From assembly GCF_000005505.3 (NCBI RefSeq), contig NC_016133.3, positions 29,195,008 through 29,259,007 on the forward strand: a stretch of 64,000 nt of DNA, read 5' to 3'. The translations under genes were made by a program, and so were the position numbers. Source of the DNA: Brachypodium distachyon (taxonomy: Eukaryota > Streptophyta > Magnoliopsida > Poales > Poaceae). Positions 21,483 through 33,066 of the stretch are shown in pieces. The notes beneath the pieces were generated by a model, which did no database searches, was not told the DNA's origin, and was given only the letters and a program-made list of their open reading frames with translations. The first letter of the stretch is position 1; the number at the start of each line of letters is the position of its first letter.

Positions 21483-24150
21483 ATATTTGCCAAACACAAC
21501 TTTCATCAGTTTCGATTCTTGTGACTTTTTCAGCATCGATATGCTCCATGACTCTAGCTTTTAGTAGACTTGTGTGAATGTATATGTTCTGAAGCCATGA
21601 AGGTGTATTGTCCTTGATGTTTCTTAGTTTACTCACCGTGCATGTTCTCTTTATAGTGTGATAAATATTTTAGACACAGCTATCCAATTCATTGTATCTT
21701 ATGTAAACTAAATGTTAATATCACAATCCTCACTTTTATTAAGATTGGGGAGTCTAATTGGATGATTTATATTGGATTGCGTGTAGAGGCGATTTCATCC
21801 TCTCCCATTAATTATAATGTGGAGAGCTAAGAAACTGTGAAATCATATGTGATGTGTAACATTGGCAAGTGTTTTAGATGAAACATTGACGTGGATAATT
21901 TGGATAATATGGATATTTAAGTGATGACATGTATCTTGTTTGGACTTAGTGCTTTGCTAGTGGTGTGCTGATCCATTAGTTTCTTATGTGAAAACATGGC
22001 GTGAGTTGTGTGAAACTTACCCTGAGTCAAGTCGTGGATTTGTGCTCGTACTGGTTATTTGTGTGTTCGCTTTCAGGTGTTGCCGGAGCTAGAAGAACGT
22101 GGTCAATGACGGGATCGAGAGACGAAGCTTGGGAAGCTGAGGTCGAGGATCAAGGTCATGCGGGACGTTCGTGCGAAGGAACAATGGAAGTGAAGGCTAC
22201 GATGATTCGGGAGGGCACCGGTTTGTCGTATGTTGTTTATACCGGAGATGTACGGTATTGGAGATATTCGATACGTGATGGTCGAGTTTTGAAGACATCA
22301 CAAGAAAAGTTGATGGCATGAAGTGACATCGAGGTGAAGATATGTAGGTCCAGCCGTGGCTGGATGAGAGCTGTTTAAAGATTAAACAGTAGCGTCATCA
22401 ACATGGCGTCGGATGGAAAAGTGATCCACATGAAAGTTGTGCGCGTCGTCGATACGAACAACTTTGCTTTTGGAGTCATATCAATCCGAGGTCGTATGCG
22501 GGCCCCACGGGCAAAATACTGACCGGGACAGAGGAGTCCGTGTTGGATTCGGATTCGGTTTAGGGTTGCGAATTTTCCCTTATAAATAGAGGGCATCCTA
22601 GTTAGGGTTTTAGCAAGGACGTGAGGGAACTCAAAGCTTTGGATCTAGATCAATTCTTGGAGAGTTCTTGGATGCATGGTTGCATCTTTTGTAATCGATC
22701 GACATCGTTACAATAAAGAGATTCGTTGGCGGTGTCATCTCTGTTCTTCTCGGATCTTCGTGAAATCTTCGTGCTAGATCTTTCTAATACTTTGGTGCAG
22801 GTTCATCACAAGTTCATAATACTTTGCTGCAGATTTATCACGACATCAAGAGAAGATTGCAATTAATTCATCTTTTTTGTTATTTCTCGAAATTGGTTTT
22901 AGATTAATCCTCGTTAACTTTCTGTCAGCTGTTACTATTTTGATCATATTTTTTGATTGGTAAGTCCGATTAAGCTGATTCTTGTTGCCTTGGTTAGATA
23001 ATTTTAATACCTTTCTTTTCCATACTCATACGTATTTTTTGGTTCATCCAATCAAAAGTTACGGCTGTTTTACTATCACGGACAGAAAGGTGATTTAGGG
23101 TTTGAACTTTCGGGAAAAGTTTTAATTTGCTTCCGCGCAATCATTCACCCCCATCTGATTGCCTATCTCGATCTCACAGAAACAATGCCAAGTTGGAGCA
23201 CTAGGAGAAGCTTGCAAAACAAATGCAGGAATCAATTTTGAAGTGAGAGAACAGAGAAAAGAACATGAATTAGTGTGTACTGCTAAATGATAGTTAAACA
23301 TTTTAACTGTTCAAGACCACCATTTTTAAAGTACTTCCTCCTTTCTGGTTTATAAGACGCACAAGTACTTTGGTATTCAAATTTAACCATTAATTTGGCA
23401 AGTAAAATGTGAGTTACATGCCATGAAAATCATACTACCATATCGATAGAAGTTTCCACTGGTTTAAAAAGCTAAATCTTGAAATACATGGATGCCATAC
23501 AAATCAAGAAGCAGCGAGTATTGCCTTAATCTCTCCATAATAAAACAATTCATTACATTTTGTCACCTTCAAAGTACTACACCTGTTCAAAATAGATCAC
23601 ATTTTGGATTTTTCTCAGTCTCATAACTAAATATTTATGAAAAAGTTACTGTGAAACTATTCTTCTAACAAACTTTGTGATACAAATACAGTTCCTAGAG
23701 AATCCAAATATTTTTCGGCGCCAAAGATAGAGAGAAGTTCAATTGCAGATTTTCTAAATTAAGCATCGTGTATTTGAACCGGAAGTAGTTGTAGTGTAGT
23801 ACATTGCAATCAGATGAAAATTGCACTATTAGCATCTTAAATAACACCCGAACTGTGTCAACCATCCTCTAATTTGTCAAAAAAATACTTCCTGTGGAAC
23901 CTGCAAATCATGTACCTAATAATATATTTTGATTTCCAAAAGTTTAATGGCATAAATGGAAAGGATTCAGATCTAAAATCTCCACAGAACTGTGCATTCA
24001 GATCTGCATGCGAGTACCTCTTAGTTCCGCAAAAGCATTGCAAATACTCCCTCCGTTCCTACATTGTTGTCGGGGTTTTAATTCAATTCAGGTACTCTTT
24101 TCAGTCAGCAAAACCGTCAGCTTCACACCTGTACATGCATGATCAGGAAA
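21483..24150. other. Intergenic with an LTR-like promoter segment
   Basis: From about 22000 to 22800 the sequence carries a possible reading frame (22001-22321), a TATA box CTTATAAATAG at 22580-22590, and an A-rich ACAATAAAGAG near 22710. It resembles the U3-R part of a plant LTR, but I cannot find paired ends or a target duplication. 23330-23360 and 24040-24065 hold single MITE-like ends (CCTCCTTTCTGG, CTCCCTCCGTTCC) without clear partners. No gene is supported. Confidence 0.4.
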
Positions 24151-24593
24151 TGATAAGGGATGGCCCGATCTTCTCGGAGAGCAACTTGGATAACTTGTAT
24201 GATTCTACAAATCTTCCGGCTGTTCACCCGTCGCCGCACGACGAACTTGCAACCAATGGAAATTGGCAACACCACACACTTCCGCAGCAGTCCGCCGACC
24301 ACAAGCGGTTTCGCAATCTTCCAATTCCCAACGGAACGACAGATTACGCTCGAACTTTCAGTAGATAAACACCCTATCGAATCGAATATGGTGTAGGTAA
24401 AATTTCTGATCGAAACAAAGAGGAATTATATACTTTCAGATGAATGATTGGAGCAATTCAACAAAAGGTGCGGAATAAGCTAAAACGTGGTCTAATTCTA
24501 ACCCTAGGCGTACCCCTTGTATATATAGGCGAGGGGCAGCCCAAACACGCAAACGGACTCAGACTCAGACTTAGATTCAAACTAGGTTCGACT
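24151..24593 (-). repeat. 3' LTR-like copy of the small element
   Basis: Direct repeat of 25551-25989 with scattered substitutions. In minus orientation it starts AGTCGAACCTAG and ends CCCTTATCA. Confidence 0.6.
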
Positions 24594-25550
24594 TGACTAT
24601 CACACGACAACTAAGGTGTATAAGGTGGAGCTTAGTTGGGATACCTAACAACACCAAATTACAATGCCTAGTGCTGATCGTATGACTCGACTCACACGGG
24701 AAACACACATGGTGGAGATAAATGGGGCAAATGCAACTATATATATGGAAGAGCTGAAAATATGATATACGTCGGAGAAAAGCTCGTGTTGCAATGTACA
24801 AGGAGAGACACTAGCAAAATCTTAAAGAAAACGGGCACAAGATTGCTCAAACTACGTCGCTGCTTGAAAACAGCAAATTTTGGATCACAAATTTTCCGCT
24901 ACAATGGCGGATAGCTAAAAACGATCCCGGAAGTGTAAAAACAGTGTAGACTCAAAAAATTCAGAAAGGTTTCCAAACTCTTTTTTTTTTGCTCTTCCCT
25001 CTTTCCTTGCGGCCGAAACTTTCCGGAACTCGGATCAACTTACAGATCGGATATCAAAAGGAAAAACAAGAGCAGCCCGTAGAGCAAAAGATATGCTAGT
25101 CTCAAATAGGTAAGTTTACAGAAAGAAGGAAAATGCTATAAACGGAAATTTGAAAGTACTCGAAGTCAGAAAAGACAAGCCGACTGAAAGTAGGACTCGG
25201 ATCGGAAACATGAAACCGATCTAAACTTGACGCAGAAACAACGAGCCGACTTGGGGTAGAACTCGGACACAAACTGATCTCGGTGATTCCGACTAGAACA
25301 AGGAGAAAACCAATCTCGCTGATTGCAAAAGGACTCGGAAACAAGAACCTAGACGATCTACTAAACGAAAAAAAAAGTTAGGCAAAGGAATACGACCAGC
25401 AACTAAACACAAGTAAAAAAGGTGTAACTAAGGCTATGGCAAAATCTAACCTAATTTTTTGTATGGCTTTTTCTCGATAGGACGAAAAATAGATCTAACT
25501 ACGGGGAAAATTATACTCACCGAGTAAACACTGGAAATTTGATACCAAGA

Positions 25551-25989
25551 TGATAAAGGATGACCCGATCTTCCCATAGAGCAACGTGGATAAATTGTAT
25601 GATTCTACAAATCTTCCGGCTGTTCACCCGGCGCCGCACGACAAACTTGCAACCCAATGGAAATCCGCAACACCACACACTTGCGTAAGTAGTCCGCCGA
25701 CCACAAGCGGTTTCGCAATCTTCCAATTCCCAGTGGAACGACAGATTATGCTCGAACTTTCAGTAGATAAACACCCTATCGAATCGAATATGGTGTAGGT
25801 AAAATTCCTGATCGAAACAAAGAGGAATTATATACTTTCAGATGGATGCTTGGAGCAATTCAACAAAAGGTTCGGAATAAGGCTAAACGTGGTTTAACTC
25901 TAACCCTAGGCGTACCCCTTGTATATATAGGCGAGGGACAGACCAAACACGCAAACGCACTCAGACTTAGACTCAAACTAGGTTCGACT
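25551..25989 (-). repeat. 5' LTR-like copy of the small element
   Basis: Partner of 24151-24593. It is followed on the minus strand by the primer-binding-site-like TGGTATCA at 25547-25540. Confidence 0.6.
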
Positions 25990-26190
25990 CATACTCATAC
26001 AACCGGTCCAAATAGGACTTGGCTTAACCAAGGACTCTTAGGTCCGGACGCCCCTTAGACGTGTCGGACTCGTCGTAGGCTGTCCTGGTGCACCTCATAC
26101 TCGTACTCAACTTGTGGTGGGCAGATCATTATTGTCGTTGGCTGCCCCTTAAACACAAGTTGCTCTTCTAGCGATTTGTATCCTCCAACT

Positions 26191-26424
26191 TCATTTGTGG
26201 TGCGTCTGCCTCCCTCTCCTCCCTCGCGCATATCTTGAATGATGATCCTCGCACGCGGCCTCCTCTCCTCCACGCTCCACGGTTGCCTCAGCCTCAAACC
26301 TGATTACACAAAGATACAAAGACTTAGGCAGTATAAAATTATCATCAATATAAACATTAGGTGCAGCTAGGAGTGAGTTCACCTGTTGTTCTAATAACTT
26401 GGCACGTGCTCGTCTAATTGCTCC
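26191..26424 (-). pseudogene. Retroelement ORF fragment split by the large Gypsy insertion
   Basis: The minus strand encodes RRARAKLLEQQVNSLL followed by ILPKSLYLCVIRFE. These are phrases of a common unclassified grass retrotransposon ORF (usual form ITRARAKLLEQQVN). The frame is lost near 26190. Its upstream side is cut at 26424 by the large Gypsy LTR. The expected preceding phrase (NDLRIG) is found on the minus strand beyond the other end of that insertion, near 39753-39775. Confidence 0.6.
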
Positions 26425-27339
26425 TGTTGTTGTTCTTGACAACAATTAGAGTAAGGGGTGCCAATGCTCGATAGCACAAGTGCGGATATAAAAAGTAAGC
26501 TGTGTACGCCGGCCTTATAGCGAAGGTCGCTGTACACTTGGACAAGTTGACGCGTTGATATTTTTTTAATAGGTTTGGTCGATCCTGCGGGTGCGACTTA
26601 ATCCTATGTTAGGAAAGGCTTCAAGGGAGTTTTTAGCCAAGGGCTTGGACCGAGCGGATCTTCCCAAGACACCTTTTAGCGAGAGATTCGTCGAGGCCGC
26701 CTCGTACTTGGACCGAACGCGTCTTTCCAAGTATCGAGGTTAGGATAGCCTCGGAATTCTAACCCAACCCCTTCTCCTTCGAGCCCGTGCCAACCAAGGT
26801 TACCTCGGAGCCTCGAAACTAGAGTCTCCTAGAAGGCTTCCTCGAGGCCGATCGACTTTCAGTTGAGAGCGACGCGCGAGAGCGAACCTTAGAGGGAGCA
26901 CTCTAGCCCTCTCCCCTTGAGTTTATTCAAGTGAGAGTGAATGGTACATGCCCCCATGTGGGGGTATTTATAGCCTAGGGGTACATGACAAAAGACCGTG
27001 GCTACCCTTGAGGGAAAGAGAAAAGTGGAGACAAAAACGTAAAAGTGGTTCCTTGGTCCATAACTTTTGTGTGCACCATGAGGGGGAAAGTGAGGGTTGG
27101 TCCATGGTCCACCATGGACCAAAAGCCTCATCCCCACACCTTTCTTGTCCCCTACTCTAGCTCATTCCACCCTTTGACCACGGCACGAGAGGCTTGACTT
27201 GTTGACTTCTTTTCCTTTGTCACGTAGGATTGACTGCGCCACGTGGGCGTCTTGACTCATGCTTGGGAAATGTTGACTTAGTCGTCACCATGTAGGATTT
27301 ACGGCCCGGCCCATATAAGGATTTTATTTTACTACAACA
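26425..27339 (-). repeat. 3' LTR of the large Gypsy element
   Basis: On the minus strand it runs from TGTTGTAGTAAAATAAAATC to AACAACAACA (TG...CA). It matches 38874-39747 throughout, but carries extra bases, including a stretch near 27095-27125 containing CCATGGTCCACCATGGACC that is absent from the other copy. A minus-strand TATA box GGCTATAAATACC lies at 26963-26975. Confidence 0.9.
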
Positions 27340-27350
27340 GTAGCCCCCTT
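27340..27350 (-). promoter_or_regulatory. Polypurine tract of the large Gypsy element
   Basis: The minus strand reads AAGGGGGCTAC immediately before the TGTTG of the 3' LTR. It has the same GGGGGCTAC form as the tract at 4690-4699 in the left element. Confidence 0.7.
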
Positions 27351-28479
27351 GAGCTGGAGGCATTGAGAATGCCTTCGGGTCAACCTTCGATGCGAGACTT
27401 TTGATCATTTTTCTCGTTCTTGTATTCATGATGGTGTCTTTGATGGATTCCCTGGCGAGCTTCCTTGTGAGAAACGAAGGTACTTGGTGGTTTTCCTACA
27501 AAGAACAGGAGCCTTGGAGGCATTTCGGGGAAATTCCATGCCCACGGCGATTTTCTCTGCGAGAAATCGAGCTTTGGGGGGTATTTTAGCAAAAACTGGG
27601 ACCCTAGGGGCCTCTCTGCGAGAAATCCGGTGTCCCGGAGGACTTTTCTGCAATCCGCCCTGCGGGCCTCCCCAAAATTTCTAGGGTCTTATTGGCAATT
27701 TCCCCAAAATCCTGGGTTTTTTTGCAATTTTTCGGCCGCGGACGAAGGGAAGCCCTAGATCGGACGGTCCCTGCTTGTCTTCCTCCGTCATACAAGAGGG
27801 GACCGAGCGGCCTCCTTTCCGAGCTTTTGCAGGCGACGCCCGTCACCGGGAGACGCCGGCGCGGCAAGGACATGGGGCCCGCGAGCGGGGCGTCCTCCTT
27901 TGGCCAGGCCGGCCTCCTTTAAGGAAAAGGGGGTCCTTTCCCTCCCCATTTCTTCCTCTTCTTGTCTTGTTCTTTGGGATGAAGGACGGCGAGGTGTCAC
28001 CACACCATTGGCCCGACTCGGACGCCTAGGAGCTCCGGCGGCCTATAAAATGGCACCCCCGGGCATTAAGGAGGCTCACATCATGCTTGTTTGATTTGTC
28101 CGGTGTCGAAGACGAGTTCAGCGCGCCCGACATTTCTTCGGGAGGTTGGTGTTTTCTAGGGGCCTCGCAGGGGCATTAGCCATTCTTCAGCAACGACGGG
28201 GGTCGCGTTGGTGGCCGAGGAGACACCACGGAAGCTTCTTGTCGTCGAGTCTTCTTGACTCGGAGCTCGCCCGAGGCCGCTAGGAGTGAAGGTGCCGGTC
28301 ATGCCTACAAGTGCAGTTGGGAGACCCTCGCCGTCAACCGCGTCCTTCCTGCTCGTGTGAGGGTAAGTGGAGTCCCATGGCACAAGCTTCGATGCTCCTT
28401 GGTCGTTGGCGGGGCTTGCGAGCATTTCGTCGAACGTCTTAGTTGCGGCTTGGGCTTGTGGGGACGGCGGGTGAGACTC

Positions 28480-29090
28480 GGGCGCGGCGCGTCGCGGGTG
28501 TGACCGAGGCAGTGCCTGACGGGCGCGAGTACTTCACAGGCATCGGCAGCACTCGAGCGCGCGGCCTGGCAGAGCATGGCGTGGGCATGAGCGACGCGTG
28601 CGCACGGCTTGGCGCAGCGCAAGCACGGCGTGGGCACGCACGCCCTTTGTGCACAGCGCGGGCACAGGCGACGCGCGCGCGGGGCTTAGCGCAACGCGAC
28701 CTCGGCGCGGGTGCGGCGCGGCACGGCGGGAAAGCGGGCACGGCCGGGGCACAGCGAGGCTCGGGAGGAGGGGCGCCGCGCGGCCGAAGCGCGGGCACGG
28801 GCTTGGGCACAGGCACGAGCGTGGTGCGGATGCGGCGAGGGGCGGCGGGAGCGCGGGCACGGCCGAGGCGCGGCGCGGCGCGGCGGAAGCGCGGGCACGG
28901 CGAGGGCACGGGTTCGGCGCAGCACGAGCTTGGTGCGGGTGCGGCGCGGCAGGAGCGCGGGCACGGCCGGGGCGCAGCACAGCGTGGTAGGAGCGGCGCC
29001 CCGTAGCAGGAGCGCGGACACGGCCGGGGCGCGACGCAGTGCGACGGGCTAGGCGCAGCGGGAGCGCGAGCGCGGCGCGGGGCAGGCGCG
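28480..29090. repeat. GC-rich degenerate minisatellite within the Gypsy element
   Basis: The core GCGGGCACGG or close variants recurs near 28656, 28733, 28791, 28851, 28890, 28949 and 29011, about every 40-75 bases, in a background of GCGCGGCGCGG. Open frames on both strands through this stretch are a result of the composition. It lies between the 3' LTR and the antisense ORF. Confidence 0.65.
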
Positions 29091-29369
29091 GACGCGTTCT
29101 GCCGAACACCCTGCGGGTGCGGGCGGACGTTTGTCTGGCCTCCCTTCTTTTCCTTCTATTTTTTTTGGGGCCCCTCTGTAGGCGGGCCGAGGGGCTTAGA
29201 TGGGCCGGCCGCTGGGGATTCCGGCCCAAAGAACCCAGCTCCCCCTCCTCTTTTTGCTTCGGCGGCGTGGGCTTTGGCCTGAGGAGCTTGGTCCCTTTTT
29301 TTTTTAGTCGATTCCTTTCGGAATTTTCCACACTTTGCTAATTCTTGGTGGATCTTTTTTCGCAGTGAG

Positions 29370-32042
29370 ATGGCGGGACCCGACGTCGAGCGTCCAATGG
29401 GTGAGCCGTTGAGGGGCACTTCCGCGGCGCAGCTTGCGGCGAACCGACCGTCACGAAAGAAGAAGGTCTCCTTCCGCCCTCGTGGTGGCCCTCCCTTGGT
29501 TCCGACAGCACCGGTGGACGACGGAGGTTGGGCACACGGCCACCTTCTCCCTTCGTCAATGAGCCCCGAGGATCTTGCCCAGCTAGAGGAGGCAGGATAC
29601 TTCCCCAAGGGGGACGGTATCCTGCCTGATGGCGAGGAGGTGAGGCTCTACCAGCGGCGGCGTCCGGGATGCATCGTGGCATTCTCGGCTTGGTTCCACA
29701 CCGGCCTGTGTGTGCCTATTTACCCCTTCTTGCTGGAGTTCCTAGAGATGTACGGCATCGAGTTGGCCCAACTTCGCCCGTCGACGATCGTGAGGTTGAA
29801 TGTTTTCAGGTGGCTGTGTGAGACGGCACTTAGGAGCCTTCGATGAAGCTTCTGTTGTTCTACTTCACCGTGGAGGTGAGGGAGTTGCTCACCCCGGACG
29901 GCTTTGCTCTGAGCGCCTTTGGTTCGGTGAACCTGAGGCTTCGTTCCGGGTTTGGGGACGACTTACTGCTCATGCCGGGGAAGAGCGCAGAGAGGTTGTT
30001 CGTCAAGTGGGAGTCCCAGTGGTTTCTTCTTCGGGCCTCGAAGACCCGTATTCGGCACACGGGTAATCTCCCTCAGCACTCTGGGGCCAGTGGGCTTAGA
30101 GAGGTGTCTCACCCCGGTGATCCTCGGTCGGCCGACCTTTGGAAGGTGGCCAAGATCAAGGAGGTGTCCGCCGAGAGGAGCTTTCGTGACCTCATGGAGG
30201 AGATGGTGATGGCGGGGCGCTTCATGATGAGGAGCCGTCCGAGGTCCGAGATTGGGATCCCTCGATCTTTCCGTCCTCCACAGCTCGTCACCGCATGTGA
30301 GTGTCACTCCTCTCCCCTTCGTGCTTTGATTGTTTTCCCTTGTGAAAGTACTTAACAATTTTGGCTTGTCTTTTTCAGCGACGTTTTCCAAGGAGAGGGC
30401 GGTGTTGTGGGCCGCGCAGCTGATAGGTCCGTATGGTGGACCGGAGCACCGCGACTACGAGACCAAGATCAGCGAGGGGGGATGCTACAACATCATCGCA
30501 AAGTGCTTCGAGAAGATGGTGCCAATGCGACAGGACCCGAAGCTCGGTCGCCTTCTCCGAGTGGGTGATTACTACTCCTGCTTGGCTACACCGTCGATGT
30601 TGGCGGTGGGGTCCAAGTCACGGGACTCTTGCGGGAAGGCGAAGGTGGGAACGGCGGTGTTGGGCCTGGCGGTGCCTGTCGCGCCGGTCCCCAAGACACC
30701 TCGTCCGTCGAGTGGGTGCAAGAGGAAAGCTCCCCCGACTCCTTCTCCTTCTCTTGACTACACCTCGACGGATTCGGCGGATCCCGTCGTGGGCGAGTCG
30801 AGGTCCCCCCTGAGAGTGACCTTGGACCTGCACATGAAGGGGAAGATTGGGCTTGAGCAAGGTCTTACTCCTTCAAGTCACGAGGTTGAGGCTTTCACTT
30901 GCGAGACAGGGCTTCGGCTTCGGAGCGACTTAGTGGTGGAGTTGTCGACCGGAGCCAGCGGTGCGGACGTCCAGGTGTTCTCCATTGGTCGCGAGCATCC
31001 TGAGGAGGATGCTCCTAACTCGGGTGAGTGCCCTTCTCTTTTGGTCACGTCATTCTTTTTCTGAATGTTTTTGACATGATCTCCTTGGTTTGCATTTAGG
31101 TGTGAGGGTCGCGAGCCCGGGGTTCTTGAGGGCGAGCCCCCGACTCAAACGAGGGACGGATCACTTCCGACGACCGAGGATGGAGCGAGAGACCCTTTCG
31201 TGACACTGGAGTTGGTGAGCATCCGTGACATATCTCCCTTGGTCCTTCGGGTTAGCTTTGTGCTAACTCCCTCTTCTCTGTAGGTGAGGGGTTTGGTCGA
31301 GGCCGTGGGTGCCCTTCCTGCCCTCAAGACTCAGGTGGGGGCGCTTTCCGCTGCTTTGGGCGTGGAGATGTCCAAGTCTATCCTTGCCTTGAGCGAGTTG
31401 GCTTCGGAGAGGGTGCGGCGCGAGGCCATGGAGACCGAGCTTTCCCGCGTTTCGGCGGAGCTTGCGGCCGTGGAGACCAGGGCTTGACTTGCTGAGGAGC
31501 GCCAGAAGGACGAGATTGCGAGGACCCGTCGAGCTGAGGAGGACTTGGTGGTGGCCAACCTTGATAGGGAGCATGCCCGTGCGGAGGCTTCTTCTCTCAA
31601 GGTGGAGTTGGCAGCAGCGGGTGACGGCCCGATGCTTGCTCCTCGTGCTCGCCCTCCTCCGGATCGTCGTCCCGAGGTGGTTTCACTTTTACTTGCTCAA
31701 GCCACCGAGATTCGGGAGACGATGATTTGCTTGAGGAGTGTTCCCCAGCCGGATCTTCCTCCATGTCGTACGGTGGATGAGGCAAGCAGAGTGCTTACTT
31801 CCTAGGTGGAGCTCATTGAGCCTACCGTGAAGAAGTGCCTCCTGAGTACGGGTGCCCGACTTGTTTCGTCGGCGGTTGCGGCGATCCTGGACGGCGGTGC
31901 CGGGATGAGCAGACTTGAGGGTGAGATGTCTCATGGGGCGAAGAAGTTTCTGGCGGACCAGGGTGCTCCTCTTCGCGCTCAGGCTCAACGCTTCGTGCAT
32001 TGCCTTGAGCCCGCTCTTCAGGAGGGTGACGGTGAGGTGTGA
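29370..32042 (+). pseudogene. Antisense extra ORF of the large Gypsy element, with coiled coil
   Basis: The start codon at 29370 opens MAGPDVERPMGEPLRG. The conserved region includes YQRRRPGCIVAFSAWFHTGL, then LEFLEMYGIELAQLRPSTI and, after a frameshift near 29840, KSAERLFVKWESQWFLL and KEVSAERSFRDLMEEM. An apparent intron 30298-30378 (GTGAGT...TTTCAG) leads to ATFSKERAVLWAAQLIGPYG and an acidic/Pro-rich linker. A second intron at about 31024-31099 follows, then a coiled coil from about 31284 (LKTQVGALSAALGVEMSKSI) through a stop at 31486 to about 31800 and a final helical segment ending at 32042. This is the same family and layout as the antisense ORF at 4344-1371. Function is unknown; it is opposite in strand to gag-pol, and stops make it a pseudogene. 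Confidence 0.75.
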
Positions 32043-32119
32043 GGCGACTTGGCCTCATGGCTAGCATGTTTAGGCTCTTAGTCGTAGAGGTTGTAAGGCA
32101 GCTTTTTTGTTGTGTTTCA

Positions 32120-32235
32120 TGCTTCACTATGTAGTCAACATTATCGGAAATGTTAACTTAGCTCAGCATGTATTTCTCATGTTTCACCATGTAGTCGACA
32201 TTACCGGAAATATTAACTTGGCTCAACATGCGTTT
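32120..32235. repeat. Tandem duplication, about 57-base unit
   Basis: Two copies of CATGTAGTCAACATTATCGG-like text followed by AATGTTAACTTAGCTCA occur side by side (about 32128-32184 and 32185-32240) with a few substitutions. They are in the non-coding part between the antisense ORF and the integrase end. Confidence 0.7.
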
Positions 32236-33066
32236 CTTGGAGTACTATATTTGCTTATTGTGAAGTACTATATTTTCTCAAATTATACAGCTCGCGGTCG
32301 TTCGCTATGATTGCACTTTTGTGTTATCAATTGATGTCACCGTTGGGATACGACTCGGCTTCGGTGCCTTAGGCCATGGTTACGAGCCATGGGTGCTAGC
32401 ACCCTTGTGAGGGTCGCTATCGATATGCCGGTAGTGATCCGGTCATTTCGACCTGCCGTTCGGGAAATTTCATGCAAAATTTTCCCTCTTCAGACTTCAG
32501 GAAGCTATGCTTTCCCGTGATTATTATGGAGCCTTAACCTGGTTACTATCATGCAGGCCCGTGCGCAACATCTCGCCCACGGGTAGCACGGTTCTCCGAG
32601 GTAAGCTCATGCATAACTCGCTTATTTAAGGTTCTCCTTAAATGCATTTTAAGGAGCTTCCGGTCCTCGGGGGACTTGGTTCTACTTGGTGGATGGCCTC
32701 GAGGCACGCTAGAATCCATCAAGGAACAAGTCGCTAGTAGCGATCTATGTCCGTGGACATTTTTAGAGGATGATCGGGCCAACGGAGGCCTTTCTGCGTT
32801 CCTCGGTGAGCGGCACGGGGGCAGCGGCTCTTTTACGACGACGAGTCGTGTGAGTGTCTCGTGTCACTCTCGATTTTTCCTCAAGGACTTGCTTTATTGA
32901 TCCTTGCTTCCTTGTCTTAAGGTATGGCCCGATGGGCGCTTACAAGCCTTATGTAGACGCGGCCTAGTTGGCGCTTACGATCCCTCAAAGTTTCGTAGGG
33001 AAAAGGCCGGTTGAGCGCTGATAGTCTCCTTTTGGGAGCGGCAAGGATTGCCCTTGAAGGTCCTCC

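Larger units (their letters stand above)
24151..25989 (-). mobile_element. Small LTR retrotransposon, TRIM-like, minus orientation
   Basis: Two direct repeats of about 440 bases (24151-24593 and 25551-25989) enclose 957 bases with no coding capacity. On the minus strand the right copy ends TTTATCA, and three bases later comes TGGTATCA, the common plant primer-binding site for initiator Met-tRNA. The right copy is therefore the 5' LTR and the element reads leftward. Both copies have a TATATATA box near their middle. Upstream U3 portions differ between the copies, so true LTR starts are not defined and I cannot name the target duplication. The absence of gag or pol makes it nonautonomous. Confidence 0.6.

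Noticed and set aside
22001..22321. 106-codon ORF as a gene
   Set aside because: It lies just upstream of an LTR-like TATA and poly(A) segment, has no conserved motif and starts in an AT-rich repeat-like context.
28443..29331. Several overlapping long ORFs on both strands
   Set aside because: They coincide with the GC-rich minisatellite and give low-complexity Ala/Arg/Gly text in all frames; stop codons are rare there by composition.
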